Shown here piece after piece: positions 19,538-27,707 of a stretch of 64,000 bases of DNA. The notes below the pieces were generated by a model, which was not told where the DNA came from, searched no databases, and worked only from the letters and a program-made list of their open reading frames with translations. The stretch lies in NCBI RefSeq assembly GCF_014192745.1, contig NZ_JACHYJ010000006.1:246517-310516 (forward strand), in the 5' to 3' direction. Position numbers and translations under genes: made by a program. How positions within the stretch are numbered: position 1 is the stretch's first letter; every line of letters begins with the position of its first letter. Source of the DNA: Luteimonas sp. RC10 (lineage in GTDB: Bacteria > Pseudomonadota > Gammaproteobacteria > Xanthomonadales > Xanthomonadaceae).

Positions 19538-20102
19538 CGATCAGATCGTCAGGCGTATTGAGGTTGCCGAAGCGTACACCCTGCAACCGGACCACCCCCA
19601 TGCCGAGCCGGCGTTGCAGGACGCGCACGGCGTAGTCGCCGCATGCCAGCGCCTCGGCGGCGCCGCGGCGCAGCGCCTGGGTCGGCCACAACGCGACCAA
19701 CGGCTGCACGCCGTCGTCGTCTTCGGCGCAGGCGCCGCAGTCGCCGGCCAGCATCGCGAGCATCGGCAGCAAGCGGGCATCGGCATCGCACAGGTCCACC
19801 GGCAGGGTCAGCAGCCAGGGCGTGTCGATAGCGGCGGCCAGCGCGTCGAGCCCGGACATCGGCCCGGCATCGGGTGTGCGGTCGACCACGGTCTCGATGC
19901 CGTGAGCCGCGTAGCGTGCGAGATCGCGATTGGCGCTGACCAGGAACCGTGCGGCCTGCGGCGCGAAGCGCGTGTGCCAGCGCAGCACCTGCGGCGTGCC
20001 GCCCTGCTCGAGCCAGGCCTTGTCGAGGCCGCCCAGACGCGCGCCGCGGCCGCCGGCGATCACGCCGACGGTCAGCGCCGCCGCGGTGGGCGGCGCGCTC
20101 AC
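19515..20102 (-). CDS. mobA: Molybdenum cofactor guanylyltransferase
   Basis: A 195-residue nucleotidyltransferase that attaches GMP from GTP to molybdenum cofactor. The signature [20 protein letters not shown] at about residues 13-32 is the LAGGxxxRxGxDK nucleotide-binding motif. [19 protein letters not shown] and [11 protein letters not shown] (metal-binding Asp) follow. The start is a GTG that overlaps the der stop as GTGA, implying coupled translation. A bis-MGD product implies that the cell carries DMSO-reductase-family molybdoenzymes elsewhere. Confidence 0.93.
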   Translation of the reverse strand: MSAPPTAAALTVGVIAGGRGARLGGLDKAWLEQGGTPQVLRWHTRFAPQAARFLVSANRDLARYAAHGIETVVDRTPDAGPMSGLDALAAAIDTPWLLTLPVDLCDADARLLPMLAMLAGDCGACAEDDDGVQPLVALWPTQALRRGAAEALACGDYAVRVLQRRLGMGVVRLQGVRFGNLNTPDDLIDAGIAAP

Positions 20103-21508
20103 TTGCGCTTGACGTGCCGGATCAGCCGCTTCTTCTTGGCGACCTGACGTTCGCTGAGCACGTTCTTCTTGTCCTTGTAGGGGTTGTCGCCCTCGCGGAA
20201 CACGAAGCGCACCGGCGTGCCGACCAGCTTGAAGCGCTTGCGGAAGAAGTTTTCCAGGTACCGGCGGTAGCTGTCGGGCAGCGTGCGCAGGCGGTTGCCG
20301 TGGACGACGATCGTCGGCGGGTTCTCGCCGCCCGGGTGCGCGAAACGCAGCTTGGGCGCGTGCCCGCGCACGACCGGCGGCGGGTTGGTCTCGGCGGCGA
20401 TCTCGAGCGCGCGGGTCACATCCGACGTGCCGAACTTGTAGTTGGCCGAGGCGTGCGCGCGATGGATCGCGGCGAACAGTTCGCGCAGGCCCGAGCCGTG
20501 CTTGGCGCTGATGCGCACCGCCTCGGCCCAGGGCACGAACGCGAGCTTGCGCGACAGCAGCGCTTCGGTCTGCTCGCGCTGGTACTCGCTGAGCCCGTCC
20601 CATTTGTTGACCGCGACCACCAGCGCACGCCCCGAGTCGAGCACCGCGCCGAGCACGCTCGCATCCTGGTCGGTGACGCCCTCGCTGGCGTCGATCATCA
20701 CCACCGAGACCTGGGTGGCTTCGATCGCCTGCAGGGTCTTGATGATGGAGAACGTCTCGACCGCCTCGTCGACCTTCGACTTGCGGCGGATGCCGGCGGT
20801 GTCGACCAGGCGGTAGCGGCGGCCGTCGCGCTCGAGATCGACCTCGATCGAGTCGCGGGTGGTGCCGGCGACCTCCGAGGCGATCATCCGCTCCTCGCCG
20901 AGGATGCGGTTGACCAGGGTCGACTTGCCGACGTTCGGGCGGCCCACGAAGGTCACCCGGATCCGCGTGGGGTCGGTGTCGAGCTGCTCGGCCTGCCCGG
21001 TTTCCGGGAGCTTTTCGAGCACGTCGTCGACGAGCTCGTCGATGCCGTGGCGGTGCGCGGAGGACACCGCGTGCGCATCGGTGAAGCCGTAGCGCGAGAA
21101 GTCGGCGATCGCCGCGCGCGCGTCGAGGCCGTCGGTCTTGTTGATGATCAGGAAGGTCGGCTTGCCGAGCTTGCGCAGCCAGCGCAGCAGTTCGTCATCG
21201 AGCGCCGAGGCACCCTCGCGGCCATCCACGACGAACAGCACCAGGTCGGCCTCGGCGGCCGCGGCGCGCGACTGCTTGGCGGTCGGACCGGCCAGCCCGG
21301 CCTCTTCCAGATGCACGCTCTCGCCGGCGATGCCGCCGGTGTCGACCAGCGCGAACGGACGCGCGCCAAGCCGACAGACGCCGTAATGACGGTCGCGGGT
21401 GACGCCCGGCTCGTCGTGGACGAGCGCGTCGCGGGTACGGGTCATCGCGTTGAACAGCGTCGACTTACCGACATTGGGGCGGCCCACGAGGGCAACGAGC
21501 GGGAGCAT
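20099..21508 (-). CDS. der: Ribosome biogenesis GTPase Der (EngA)
   Basis: A 469-residue double GTPase required for 50S assembly. Two G domains are visible: the first begins [35 protein letters not shown] with G4 NKTD, the second [35 protein letters not shown] with NKWD. A C-terminal KH-like domain ends in a Lys/Arg-rich tail ([16 protein letters not shown]). The chosen start MLPLVALVG is the conserved one. It shares a four-base overlap with mobA and is separated from bamB by a strong terminator. Confidence 0.98.
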   Translation of the reverse strand: MLPLVALVGRPNVGKSTLFNAMTRTRDALVHDEPGVTRDRHYGVCRLGARPFALVDTGGIAGESVHLEEAGLAGPTAKQSRAAAAEADLVLFVVDGREGASALDDELLRWLRKLGKPTFLIINKTDGLDARAAIADFSRYGFTDAHAVSSAHRHGIDELVDDVLEKLPETGQAEQLDTDPTRIRVTFVGRPNVGKSTLVNRILGEERMIASEVAGTTRDSIEVDLERDGRRYRLVDTAGIRRKSKVDEAVETFSIIKTLQAIEATQVSVVMIDASEGVTDQDASVLGAVLDSGRALVVAVNKWDGLSEYQREQTEALLSRKLAFVPWAEAVRISAKHGSGLRELFAAIHRAHASANYKFGTSDVTRALEIAAETNPPPVVRGHAPKLRFAHPGGENPPTIVVHGNRLRTLPDSYRRYLENFFRKRFKLVGTPVRFVFREGDNPYKDKKNVLSERQVAKKKRLIRHVKRK

Positions 21509-21570
21509 GCGGCAGGATCCGGAACGAGAGAACGGGAAGGCGGGCCGGCACCGAAGCGGCGGCCACAAAA

Positions 21571-21606
21571 CGGACGGGCCCCGGGCGGTGACACCGCCCG
21601 GGGCCC
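21571..21606 (-). terminator. Very stable terminator after bamB
   Basis: GGGCCCCGGGCGGT-GAC-ACCGCCCGGGGCCC is a perfect 14-bp stem with a 3-base loop (21576-21606). Read on the minus strand it is followed by GTCCGTTTTG. It lies between the bamB stop (21634) and the der start (21508) and would separate the two transcription units. Confidence 0.75.
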
Positions 21607-21633
21607 TAGTGTCGCATTGGCAGCGTCGAAACC

Positions 21634-22854
21634 CTACTGGTTCAGGCGCCAGGCGCTGACGTCGCCGTCGACGGTCTGCACCACCAGCACTCCGTCGGCG
21701 ACGACCGGGGCGCCCTTGATCGGGTCGCGGCCGGCGCGCTCGCGTGCGGCGAACTCGCCGTCGTCCAGCCGCAGCCAGTGCAGATAGCCATCCAGGTCGC
21801 CGACCACGGCATAGTCGCCCTGCACCGCCGCGGCGCTGAGATTGCGCCGTGCCAGCGCCGGCTGCTGCCAGGCCGCCGTGCCGCTGAACTTGTCCAGCGC
21901 CCAGACGGTGCCGTTGGCGTCGGTCACGACCACGCGATGCGGCGACAGTGCCGGACGGTTGGAGCCGCCATGATCGCTGACCCACAGCGGGCGCCCGCTC
22001 GGGCCTTCCAGCGCCATCGTGCGGTGGCGGTAGCTACTGGCGAACAGCACGGCTTCGTCGAGCACCGGGGTGCCATCGACGTCGGCCATGCGCTCGAGCT
22101 CGGTGCGGCCGTCGGGCTGGGCGACCGCCTGCTCCCACAGCGTGCGGCCGTCGGCCAGCGCGAGCGCGGCCAGCGTGCCGTCGTCGTTGCCGACGAAGAC
22201 GAAGCCCGGGCCGAGCACCGGCGCGTCGTTGCCGCGCACGGTCAGCGACGGCAGCTCGCGCACCCAGAACCAGCGGCGCTCGCCGCTGGCGATATCGAAT
22301 GCGGTGACGCGACCGTCGTTGGAGCGCACCAGCACCAGGCCCTGCCCGATCGTCGGTGCGGCGATGACCTCGTTGGTGACCTTGGCGGTCCAGCGCTGCT
22401 CGCCGGTCGCCGCATCGAGCGCCAGCACGTCGCCGTCCAGGCTGCCGACCACGACCAGGCCATCGCCGACGCCTGGACCGCCGCTCAGGCGCAGGTCCGA
22501 TTCATGGCGCCAGATCGAAGCGCCGCTCTGCAGATCCAGTGCGCGCACGCCGCCCTTGATCGCGGCGACGTAGACGCGGCCATCGGCGACCACCGGGCCC
22601 TGGCGCACGCCCAGCCGGCCTTCGCCCTTGCCGGCGCTGGTCCGCCACAGGCGGGTCACCGTCACCGACGGGGTGATGTCGGTCAGCTTGGCGGGTTCCG
22701 ACAGCGCCTTGGCATCGGCCTTCTCGCTGTTGCCGAACCAGCCGCGCACGGTGCTGCAGCCGCTCACCGCGACCGCGCACAGCGCGATCGCCGCGAACCG
22801 CAACGCGCGGGACGGAACGGGGGAAGCCGCGGCGGGGGCCGTGTGCTCGGTCAT
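21634..22854 (-). CDS. bamB: Outer membrane protein assembly factor BamB
   Basis: A 406-residue lipoprotein with signal peptide and lipobox VSGC ([17 protein letters not shown]). The body is a PQQ-like eight-bladed beta-propeller with recurrent blade motifs such as [44 protein letters not shown] and [22 protein letters not shown]. BamB binds BamA and helps insert beta-barrel proteins, such as the receptors and autotransporter in this window, into the outer membrane. It overlaps the YfgM-like gene by one base (TGATG), the usual yfgM-bamB order. Confidence 0.96.
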   Translation of the reverse strand: MTEHTAPAAASPVPSRALRFAAIALCAVAVSGCSTVRGWFGNSEKADAKALSEPAKLTDITPSVTVTRLWRTSAGKGEGRLGVRQGPVVADGRVYVAAIKGGVRALDLQSGASIWRHESDLRLSGGPGVGDGLVVVGSLDGDVLALDAATGEQRWTAKVTNEVIAAPTIGQGLVLVRSNDGRVTAFDIASGERRWFWVRELPSLTVRGNDAPVLGPGFVFVGNDDGTLAALALADGRTLWEQAVAQPDGRTELERMADVDGTPVLDEAVLFASSYRHRTMALEGPSGRPLWVSDHGGSNRPALSPHRVVVTDANGTVWALDKFSGTAAWQQPALARRNLSAAAVQGDYAVVGDLDGYLHWLRLDDGEFAARERAGRDPIKGAPVVADGVLVVQTVDGDVSAWRLNQ

Positions 22855-23486
22855 CAGGATTCAACCTCGGGTTCGTCCGGCGCACCGCCGACTTGGGAAA
22901 GCTTGAGCTCGACCAGCCCGCGCTGCGGCGCGGCGCTGTCGAGACCGCGCAGCGCACTGGCGTAGTCGGCGCGGGCCTGCTCGACCTGTTGGAGCGCAAA
23001 ATGCGCATCGCCGCGCACTTCCAGCGAGACCGCATCGTCGACGCCATCGAGCAGCGCGACCGCTTCCTGGCCGCGGCCGGCGTCGATCAGCAACCGTGCC
23101 AGACGCTGGCGCACGACCGCCGCCACGCCGGGTTCAGCGCCCTCGACGCCCTGCAGCGTGGCGATCGCGGCATCGCGGTCGCCGGCGTCGAGCTGGGCCT
23201 TGGCCAGTTGCAGCGCGGCCAGTTCGCCATAGGTGGAATCGGGCAGCGCGGCGACGCGTTCGCTGGCCTTGTCGAGCGTACCGGCGCGGATGTCGAGCAC
23301 TGCCGCCTGGTAGTCGGCGTGCTGGGCAGCCGCCTGGGCGTGGGTCCGCTGCTTCCAGTACTGCCAGCCGAAGATCAGGAGTGCGCCGACGAGGACGCCA
23401 CCAATCAGGCCCAGGCCGTTGTCGCGAAGCCAGGCCTTGACCCGCTCCCCCTGTTCGCGCTCGTCGAGCAGCTCATCAAGTGCCAT
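22854..23486 (-). CDS. YfgM-like tetratricopeptide ancillary SecYEG translocon subunit
   Basis: A 210-residue inner-membrane protein. A short cytoplasmic N-terminus (MALDELLDEREQGERVKAWLRDNG) is followed by one transmembrane helix at about residues 24-42 (LGLIGGVLVGALLIFGWQYW) and a periplasmic TPR_21 domain. YfgM associates with PpiD and SecYEG and helps hand over exported proteins. Its position directly upstream of bamB, with overlapping codons, is conserved in gammaproteobacteria and supports the call. Confidence 0.9.
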   Translation of the reverse strand: MALDELLDEREQGERVKAWLRDNGLGLIGGVLVGALLIFGWQYWKQRTHAQAAAQHADYQAAVLDIRAGTLDKASERVAALPDSTYGELAALQLAKAQLDAGDRDAAIATLQGVEGAEPGVAAVVRQRLARLLIDAGRGQEAVALLDGVDDAVSLEVRGDAHFALQQVEQARADYASALRGLDSAAPQRGLVELKLSQVGGAPDEPEVES

Positions 23487-23593
23487 ATGTTCTCTGCGCC
23501 CGTCGCCGGCGACGGGTCTTTGCCATTGGAAAACGACAGACCGGCGGCAGCGCTCACGCGCCGTGCCGGTCCTGTGTGCAGCGCGGGTCGCGA

Positions 23594-24421
23594 TTACTCG
23601 GCGACGGGCGCAAAACCGCGATCGGAGGATACCTCAAAGCGCGCGACGTTCGACCGGCGAAACTCGGACAGATCCTGAACGACCCCATCGCGCAGCACCT
23701 CGACCGCGCCGGCATTGCCGAGCACGATGCGGTGGACATCCGCAGTCGCGAACTCGCGCTGCTGGCCGGCCGGGATTTCGGCCGACTCAATCCGGCGGCC
23801 GTCTTGGCCGACGATTTCCACCCAGCTCGGACCGCTGAAACGCAGCGTCAGCCGCCCGGCCTGATTGCGTGCAGCGGGCTCGGCCGTCGGCACGGGCGCG
23901 GTCGCACGCTTGGGCAGCGCGCCCAGCGAGGCGGTGACCGGCCGCGGGCCGGCAGGCTGCGCGGGCCCAGCGTCGTCTCCGAGCACGCCCAACGACGCGG
24001 TGATCTCACCGGTGTCGTCGACATGCTGGCGCGTCGCCACCCACACCGGCACGACGATCAGTGCGGTGATCACGACATAGACCGCGCGGCCCATGGCCTT
24101 GTCCAGTACCCGCTGCATCGGCGGGGTGTAGGTGCGCGGGGTCAGTTCGGGCGGGCGCACCTCAGTGGCCGCCGGCACGGTGTCGGCCAGCGACTCGGGC
24201 AGCCCGAGCAGACGCAGATAGCTGCGCAGCTGTCCGCGGACGAACACCTGCGCGCCCAGGCGCCCCCAATCCTCGGCCTCGAGGGCCTCGACCACGCGAA
24301 TCTGCATCCGCAGTCGCGAGGCGACATCGGCAAGGCGCAACCCGGCCTGCTCGCGTGCGACGCGCAGGCGCTCTCCGACCCCAGACGTGGTCTCTGGCAT
24401 GGCCTGGTGCGAAGAACTCAT
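23594..24421 (-). CDS. rodZ: RodZ-like cell-shape protein (HTH, TM, DUF4115)
   Basis: A 275-residue bitopic membrane protein. Residues about 14-75 form a Cro/C1-type HTH (GERLRVAREQAGLRLADVASRLRMQIRVVEALE), which in RodZ binds MreB rather than DNA. One transmembrane helix lies at about 112-130 (AVYVVITALIVVPVWVA). A Pro/Ala-rich linker leads to the periplasmic DUF4115 domain (LTLRFSGPSWVEIVGQDGRRI). The ATG overlaps the end of pilW as ATGA. Its position between pilW and yfgM-bamB is the common gammaproteobacterial order. Confidence 0.92.
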   Translation of the reverse strand: MSSSHQAMPETTSGVGERLRVAREQAGLRLADVASRLRMQIRVVEALEAEDWGRLGAQVFVRGQLRSYLRLLGLPESLADTVPAATEVRPPELTPRTYTPPMQRVLDKAMGRAVYVVITALIVVPVWVATRQHVDDTGEITASLGVLGDDAGPAQPAGPRPVTASLGALPKRATAPVPTAEPAARNQAGRLTLRFSGPSWVEIVGQDGRRIESAEIPAGQQREFATADVHRIVLGNAGAVEVLRDGVVQDLSEFRRSNVARFEVSSDRGFAPVAE

Positions 24422-25212
24422 GGTGGACTGGTTTCCCTTGGCTGGAGGTGCGATGCGTCCGGAAATTCGGTCTCCAGACGCCGCATGAGTCGATCGGCGG
24501 CGGCTCCGTCGCCGAGCCCCTGTTCGATGCGGGCCGCCAGTTGCAATGCTGCCGCAGTTGCGGGGGCCACGGCAAGCCATCGTTGCGAAAAAGCGCGCGC
24601 CTCGAACCATCGCCCCTGACTGGCGAGCAGCCGGGCCATGGCATCGAGCGCGACCGTGCTCGCGGGTTCGAGCTCGAGCGCGGCGCGCAGATCGCGTTCG
24701 GCGCGCGCGGCATCGCCGGCATCGAGTGCGCAAGCGCCGGCATTGGCCAGGGCGCCGGCGCGGTCGCCGTAGCCTGGATCCTGCAGCGCGGCGTCGAACT
24801 GCGCCAGCGATTCGCCGGCCCGGCCGCTGCGGCACAGCCAGGCGCCATAGTTGTTGAGGGTCGCGCCGCGGTGAGGCGCGCGCTCGACCGCGGCGCGGTA
24901 GTAGGCGCCCGCCTGCGCCGAACGGCCCTGACGCTCGCTGACCAGGGCCAGCAGCGTATTGGCGTCGGCCGCGGTCTGCTCGTTGCGCAAGGCCGCCTTG
25001 GCCTGGCGCTCGGCGCCGCGGTCATCGCCCTGCTGGTAGGCGCGCACGCCCAGTGCCAGCTGTTCGCGTGCGGCTTCGGCGCGGCGGAACTCAGGGGTGC
25101 CGCTGATATCGTAGGTCGGGCGATCAGCGTTCGGCTTGACGAACCCCGAGCGCGAGCAGGCGGCCAGCGCCATGCCGAGCATCACCAGGACGACGGCCTC
25201 AGGCCACCGCAT
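24418..25212 (-). CDS. pilW: Type IV pilus biogenesis/stability lipoprotein PilW (PilF)
   Basis: A 264-residue outer-membrane lipoprotein ([19 protein letters not shown], lipobox LAAC) composed of TPR repeats (for example [24 protein letters not shown] and [25 protein letters not shown]). PilF/PilW is the pilotin that helps PilQ secretin assemble. The start lies inside the end of rlmN, overlapping by 14 bases, and the gene ends in a four-base overlap with rodZ, so the run is tightly coupled. A longer in-frame start exists upstream but would lie deep inside rlmN. Confidence 0.92.
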   Translation of the reverse strand: MRWPEAVVLVMLGMALAACSRSGFVKPNADRPTYDISGTPEFRRAEAAREQLALGVRAYQQGDDRGAERQAKAALRNEQTAADANTLLALVSERQGRSAQAGAYYRAAVERAPHRGATLNNYGAWLCRSGRAGESLAQFDAALQDPGYGDRAGALANAGACALDAGDAARAERDLRAALELEPASTVALDAMARLLASQGRWFEARAFSQRWLAVAPATAAALQLAARIEQGLGDGAAADRLMRRLETEFPDASHLQPRETSPP

Positions 25213-26371
25213 CGACACCGTCGCCACCCTCGGCGCGCAGCCGCTTGAGGTGTTCGGCCTGGCGCCGCGTACGGTCGGCGACCTGGCCCTTGAGCTGGCC
25301 GCAGGCCGCGTCGATGTCGTCGCCACGGGTGCGGCGGACCGGCGCGATGCGGCCCGATTCGTTGAGCAGCTTCTGGAACCGCCGGATCGCGGCGTCGTCC
25401 GGACGCTCGTAGCGGGTGCCCGGGAACGGGTTGAACGGGATCAGGTTGACCTTCGCCGCGTCCTTCATCTGCAGGCGGTTGTCGAAATCGCGCATCAGCC
25501 GCACCAGCTCGCGGGCATGCTGGGGCTGATCGTTGACATCGCGCATCAGCGTGTACTCGAACGTCACCGACTCGCCGCGCTTGCGCTGGGCGTAGCGCAC
25601 GCACGATTCCATCAGCTCGGCGATCGGGTACTTCTTGTTGAGCGGCACCAGCTCGCTGCGCAGCGCGTCGTTGGGCGCGTGCAGCGAGACCGCCAGCGAC
25701 ACGTCGCTGACTTCGCCGAGCCTGTCGATCATCGGCACCACGCCGGCGGTCGACAGGGTGACGCGCTTGTTGGCCAGGCCATAACCCAGGTCGTCGCGCA
25801 TGATGCTCATCGCGCGCACGACATTGTCGAAATTCATCAGCGGCTCGCCCATGCCCATCATGACCACGTTGGTCAGGCGGCGCTGCTTGTGCGGCACGTT
25901 GCCCAGGTGGCGCGCCGCCACCCAGACCTGGCCGATGATCTCGGCGGTCGACAGGTTGCGGTTGAAGCCCTGGGTCGCAGTGGAACAGAACTGGCAGTTG
26001 AGCGCGCAGCCCACCTGCGAGGACACGCACAGCGTGCCGCGCCCCTTGTCGGGGATGTAGACGGTCTCGATGGCGTTCTTGCCGTCCATCGCCAGCAGCC
26101 ACTTGTGGGTGCCGTCGGTGGAAGGCTTTTCGAACTGGATCTGCGGCACGCGGACTTCGGCGTGCGCTTCGAGCTTGGCGCGCAGCCCCTTGCCCAGGTC
26201 GGTCATCTCGTTGAAATCGGTGACGTAGCGGTGGTGGATCCACTTCATCACCTGGTGGGCACGGAAGCGCTTTTCGCCGAGGATCTCGGCGAAAAAGCGC
26301 TCCAGTCCCTCGCGATCGAGGTCGAGCAGGTTCTGCTTGGCGACGGCAACGTCGATGGCGACCCCGGTCAC
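25199..26371 (-). CDS. rlmN: Dual-specificity 23S rRNA/tRNA adenine-C2 methyltransferase RlmN
   Basis: A 390-residue radical-SAM enzyme that methylates C2 of A2503 in 23S rRNA and A37 in some tRNAs. The [4Fe-4S] motif is CALNCQFC, preceded by [17 protein letters not shown] sequence. [14 protein letters not shown] and [11 protein letters not shown] are conserved, and the C-terminal mechanistic Cys lies in [11 protein letters not shown]. The start is a GTG ([23 protein letters not shown]); no better ATG is in frame upstream. It lies between ndk (11 bases away) and pilW, the standard order. Confidence 0.96.
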   Translation of the reverse strand: MTGVAIDVAVAKQNLLDLDREGLERFFAEILGEKRFRAHQVMKWIHHRYVTDFNEMTDLGKGLRAKLEAHAEVRVPQIQFEKPSTDGTHKWLLAMDGKNAIETVYIPDKGRGTLCVSSQVGCALNCQFCSTATQGFNRNLSTAEIIGQVWVAARHLGNVPHKQRRLTNVVMMGMGEPLMNFDNVVRAMSIMRDDLGYGLANKRVTLSTAGVVPMIDRLGEVSDVSLAVSLHAPNDALRSELVPLNKKYPIAELMESCVRYAQRKRGESVTFEYTLMRDVNDQPQHARELVRLMRDFDNRLQMKDAAKVNLIPFNPFPGTRYERPDDAAIRRFQKLLNESGRIAPVRRTRGDDIDAACGQLKGQVADRTRRQAEHLKRLRAEGGDGVDAVA

Positions 26372-26382
26372 GATGGCATCAC

Positions 26383-26808
26383 TCAGCGCGAGACGACTTC
26401 GTCGTTCTTGAAGAAGTACGCGATCTCGGTCTGCGCGTTCTCGACCGAATCCGAGCCGTGGGCGGCGTTGGCGTCGATCGAATCGGCGAAGTCGGCGCGG
26501 ATCGTGCCCGGCGCGGCGTCCTTCGGGTTGGTGGCACCCAGCAGCTCGCGGTGCAGGGCCACGGCATTCTCGCCTTCCAAGGCCTGGATCATCACCGGGC
26601 CGGAGGTCATGAACTCGACCAGCGCGTTGAAGAACGGACGCTCGCGGTGGATCGCGTAGAAGCCCTCGGCCTCCTCGCGGGTCAGCTGCTTGTACTTGGC
26701 GGCCACGATCTTCAGGCCCGCCTTCTCGAAACGGCTGTAGATCTCACCGATGACGTTCTTGGCAACGGCATCGGGCTTGACGATGGACAGGGTGCGCTCG
26801 AGCGCCAT
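26383..26808 (-). CDS. ndk: Nucleoside diphosphate kinase
   Basis: A 141-residue enzyme transferring gamma-phosphate between nucleoside triphosphates and diphosphates. The phosphorylated His117 is in the signature NAAHGSDS. The N-terminal [18 protein letters not shown] and the kinase loop region [18 protein letters not shown] are typical. The length fits the family. It heads the minus-strand run ndk-rlmN-pilW-rodZ and is divergent from the TetR regulator. Confidence 0.98.
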   Translation of the reverse strand: MALERTLSIVKPDAVAKNVIGEIYSRFEKAGLKIVAAKYKQLTREEAEGFYAIHRERPFFNALVEFMTSGPVMIQALEGENAVALHRELLGATNPKDAAPGTIRADFADSIDANAAHGSDSVENAQTEIAYFFKNDEVVSR

Positions 26809-26870
26809 CTGCGAATTCTCCGGACAATGGGGACGACCATCCCGGCGGGCTGGTCGAAGTTAGCATGGAA

Positions 26871-26894
26871 AAACCCGCGTCTGGGCGCGGGTTT
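26871..26894. other. Hairpin in the ndk/TetR divergent intergenic region
   Basis: AAACCCGCG-N6-CGCGGGTTT is a perfect 9-bp stem between the divergent starts of ndk (26808) and the TetR gene (27038). It resembles a short intrinsic terminator, with A-rich sequence before it, although no known gene ends here. It could terminate a small RNA or antisense transcript. No coding frame in the 229-bp gap is convincing. Confidence 0.35.
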
Positions 26895-27005
26895 AGCCGA
26901 TACGGCTGCAGTGATTCTACCGCATTGCGGAGCAAGCCGCAGCGCGCCCGTTGGATGCGCAATCCAAGACGCGGTCATTGACGCGTCGGGGCAACGCGCT
27001 CTAGC

Positions 27006-27023
27006 ATCAAACAAGCGTTTGAT
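27006..27023. promoter_or_regulatory. PsrA-type operator upstream of the beta-oxidation operon
   Basis: ATCAAAC-AAGC-GTTTGAT is a perfect 7-bp inverted repeat ending 14 bases before the TetR start codon. It contains CAAAC-N4-GTTTG, which matches the binding pattern I recall for Pseudomonas PsrA, (G/C)AAAC-N2-4-GTTT(G/C). It therefore probably mediates auto-repression and control of the whole regulator-fad operon. Confidence 0.65.
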
Positions 27024-27037
27024 TCAGCGGAGAGCGG

Positions 27038-27658
27038 ATGAGCGGTACGCGGCAGTTTTCCACCAAGGACAAGATCCTTGGCGCAGCCGAGGAGCTGTTC
27101 GCGGCCAATGGCTTTGCCGGCACGTCGCTGCGGCAGGTCACCAGCCGCGCCGACGTCAATATCGCCGCGGTCAACTACCACTTCGGCAGCAAGGAGAACC
27201 TCGTCAACGAGGTGTTCCGCCGGCGCATGGACCAGATGAGTGCGCAGCGCCTGGCCCAGCTGCGCCGGGCGCTCGCCGAACAACCCGGGCAGATCGAGCC
27301 GATCATCGCCGCCTTCGTCGATCCGGCGCTGGACATGGCGATCGGGCGCAACGGCAGCGGCGGGTTCGTGCGGGTGATCGCACGCGCCTATGTCGAGAAG
27401 AACGACGCGCTGCGTAAGTTCCTGTCCGAGCAATACGGCCACGTGCCGCGCGAGTTCGCCTCGGCCCTGTCCGCCTGCCTGCCGGGGCTGGGCAAGGCCG
27501 AGCTCTATGGCCGGCTGGATTTTCTGGCCGGCGCATTGACCTATGCGATGGCCGACTTCGGCTTGATCAAGCGGCCGCACGGCACCACCGAGGCCGAACA
27601 CCGCACCCGGATCGCCGGCGAACTGATCCGTTTTTCCGCCGCCGGTTTCCGCGCCTGA
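27038..27658 (+). CDS. TetR-family regulator, PsrA-like, of fatty-acid beta-oxidation
   Basis: A 206-residue TetR/AcrR regulator. The N-terminal HTH (residues about 9-55) reads KDKILGAAEELFAANGFAGTSLRQVTSRADVNIAAVNYHFGSKENL, close in pattern to Pseudomonas PsrA. The C-terminal domain is TetR_C-like and should bind long-chain acyl-CoA or free fatty acid if the analogy holds. Evidence for the role is threefold: this HTH, a CAAAC-N4-GTTTG operator just upstream, and co-directional fad genes 49 bases downstream. It would repress the operon until fatty acids are available. The ligand is inference. Confidence 0.88.
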   Translation: MSGTRQFSTKDKILGAAEELFAANGFAGTSLRQVTSRADVNIAAVNYHFGSKENLVNEVFRRRMDQMSAQRLAQLRRALAEQPGQIEPIIAAFVDPALDMAIGRNGSGGFVRVIARAYVEKNDALRKFLSEQYGHVPREFASALSACLPGLGKAELYGRLDFLAGALTYAMADFGLIKRPHGTTEAEHRTRIAGELIRFSAAGFRA

Positions 27659-27707
27659 CCCCCCGCCGGGCTCGACCCGGCCCTTATCGAACAAAGGGAT
27701 GGAGCAA

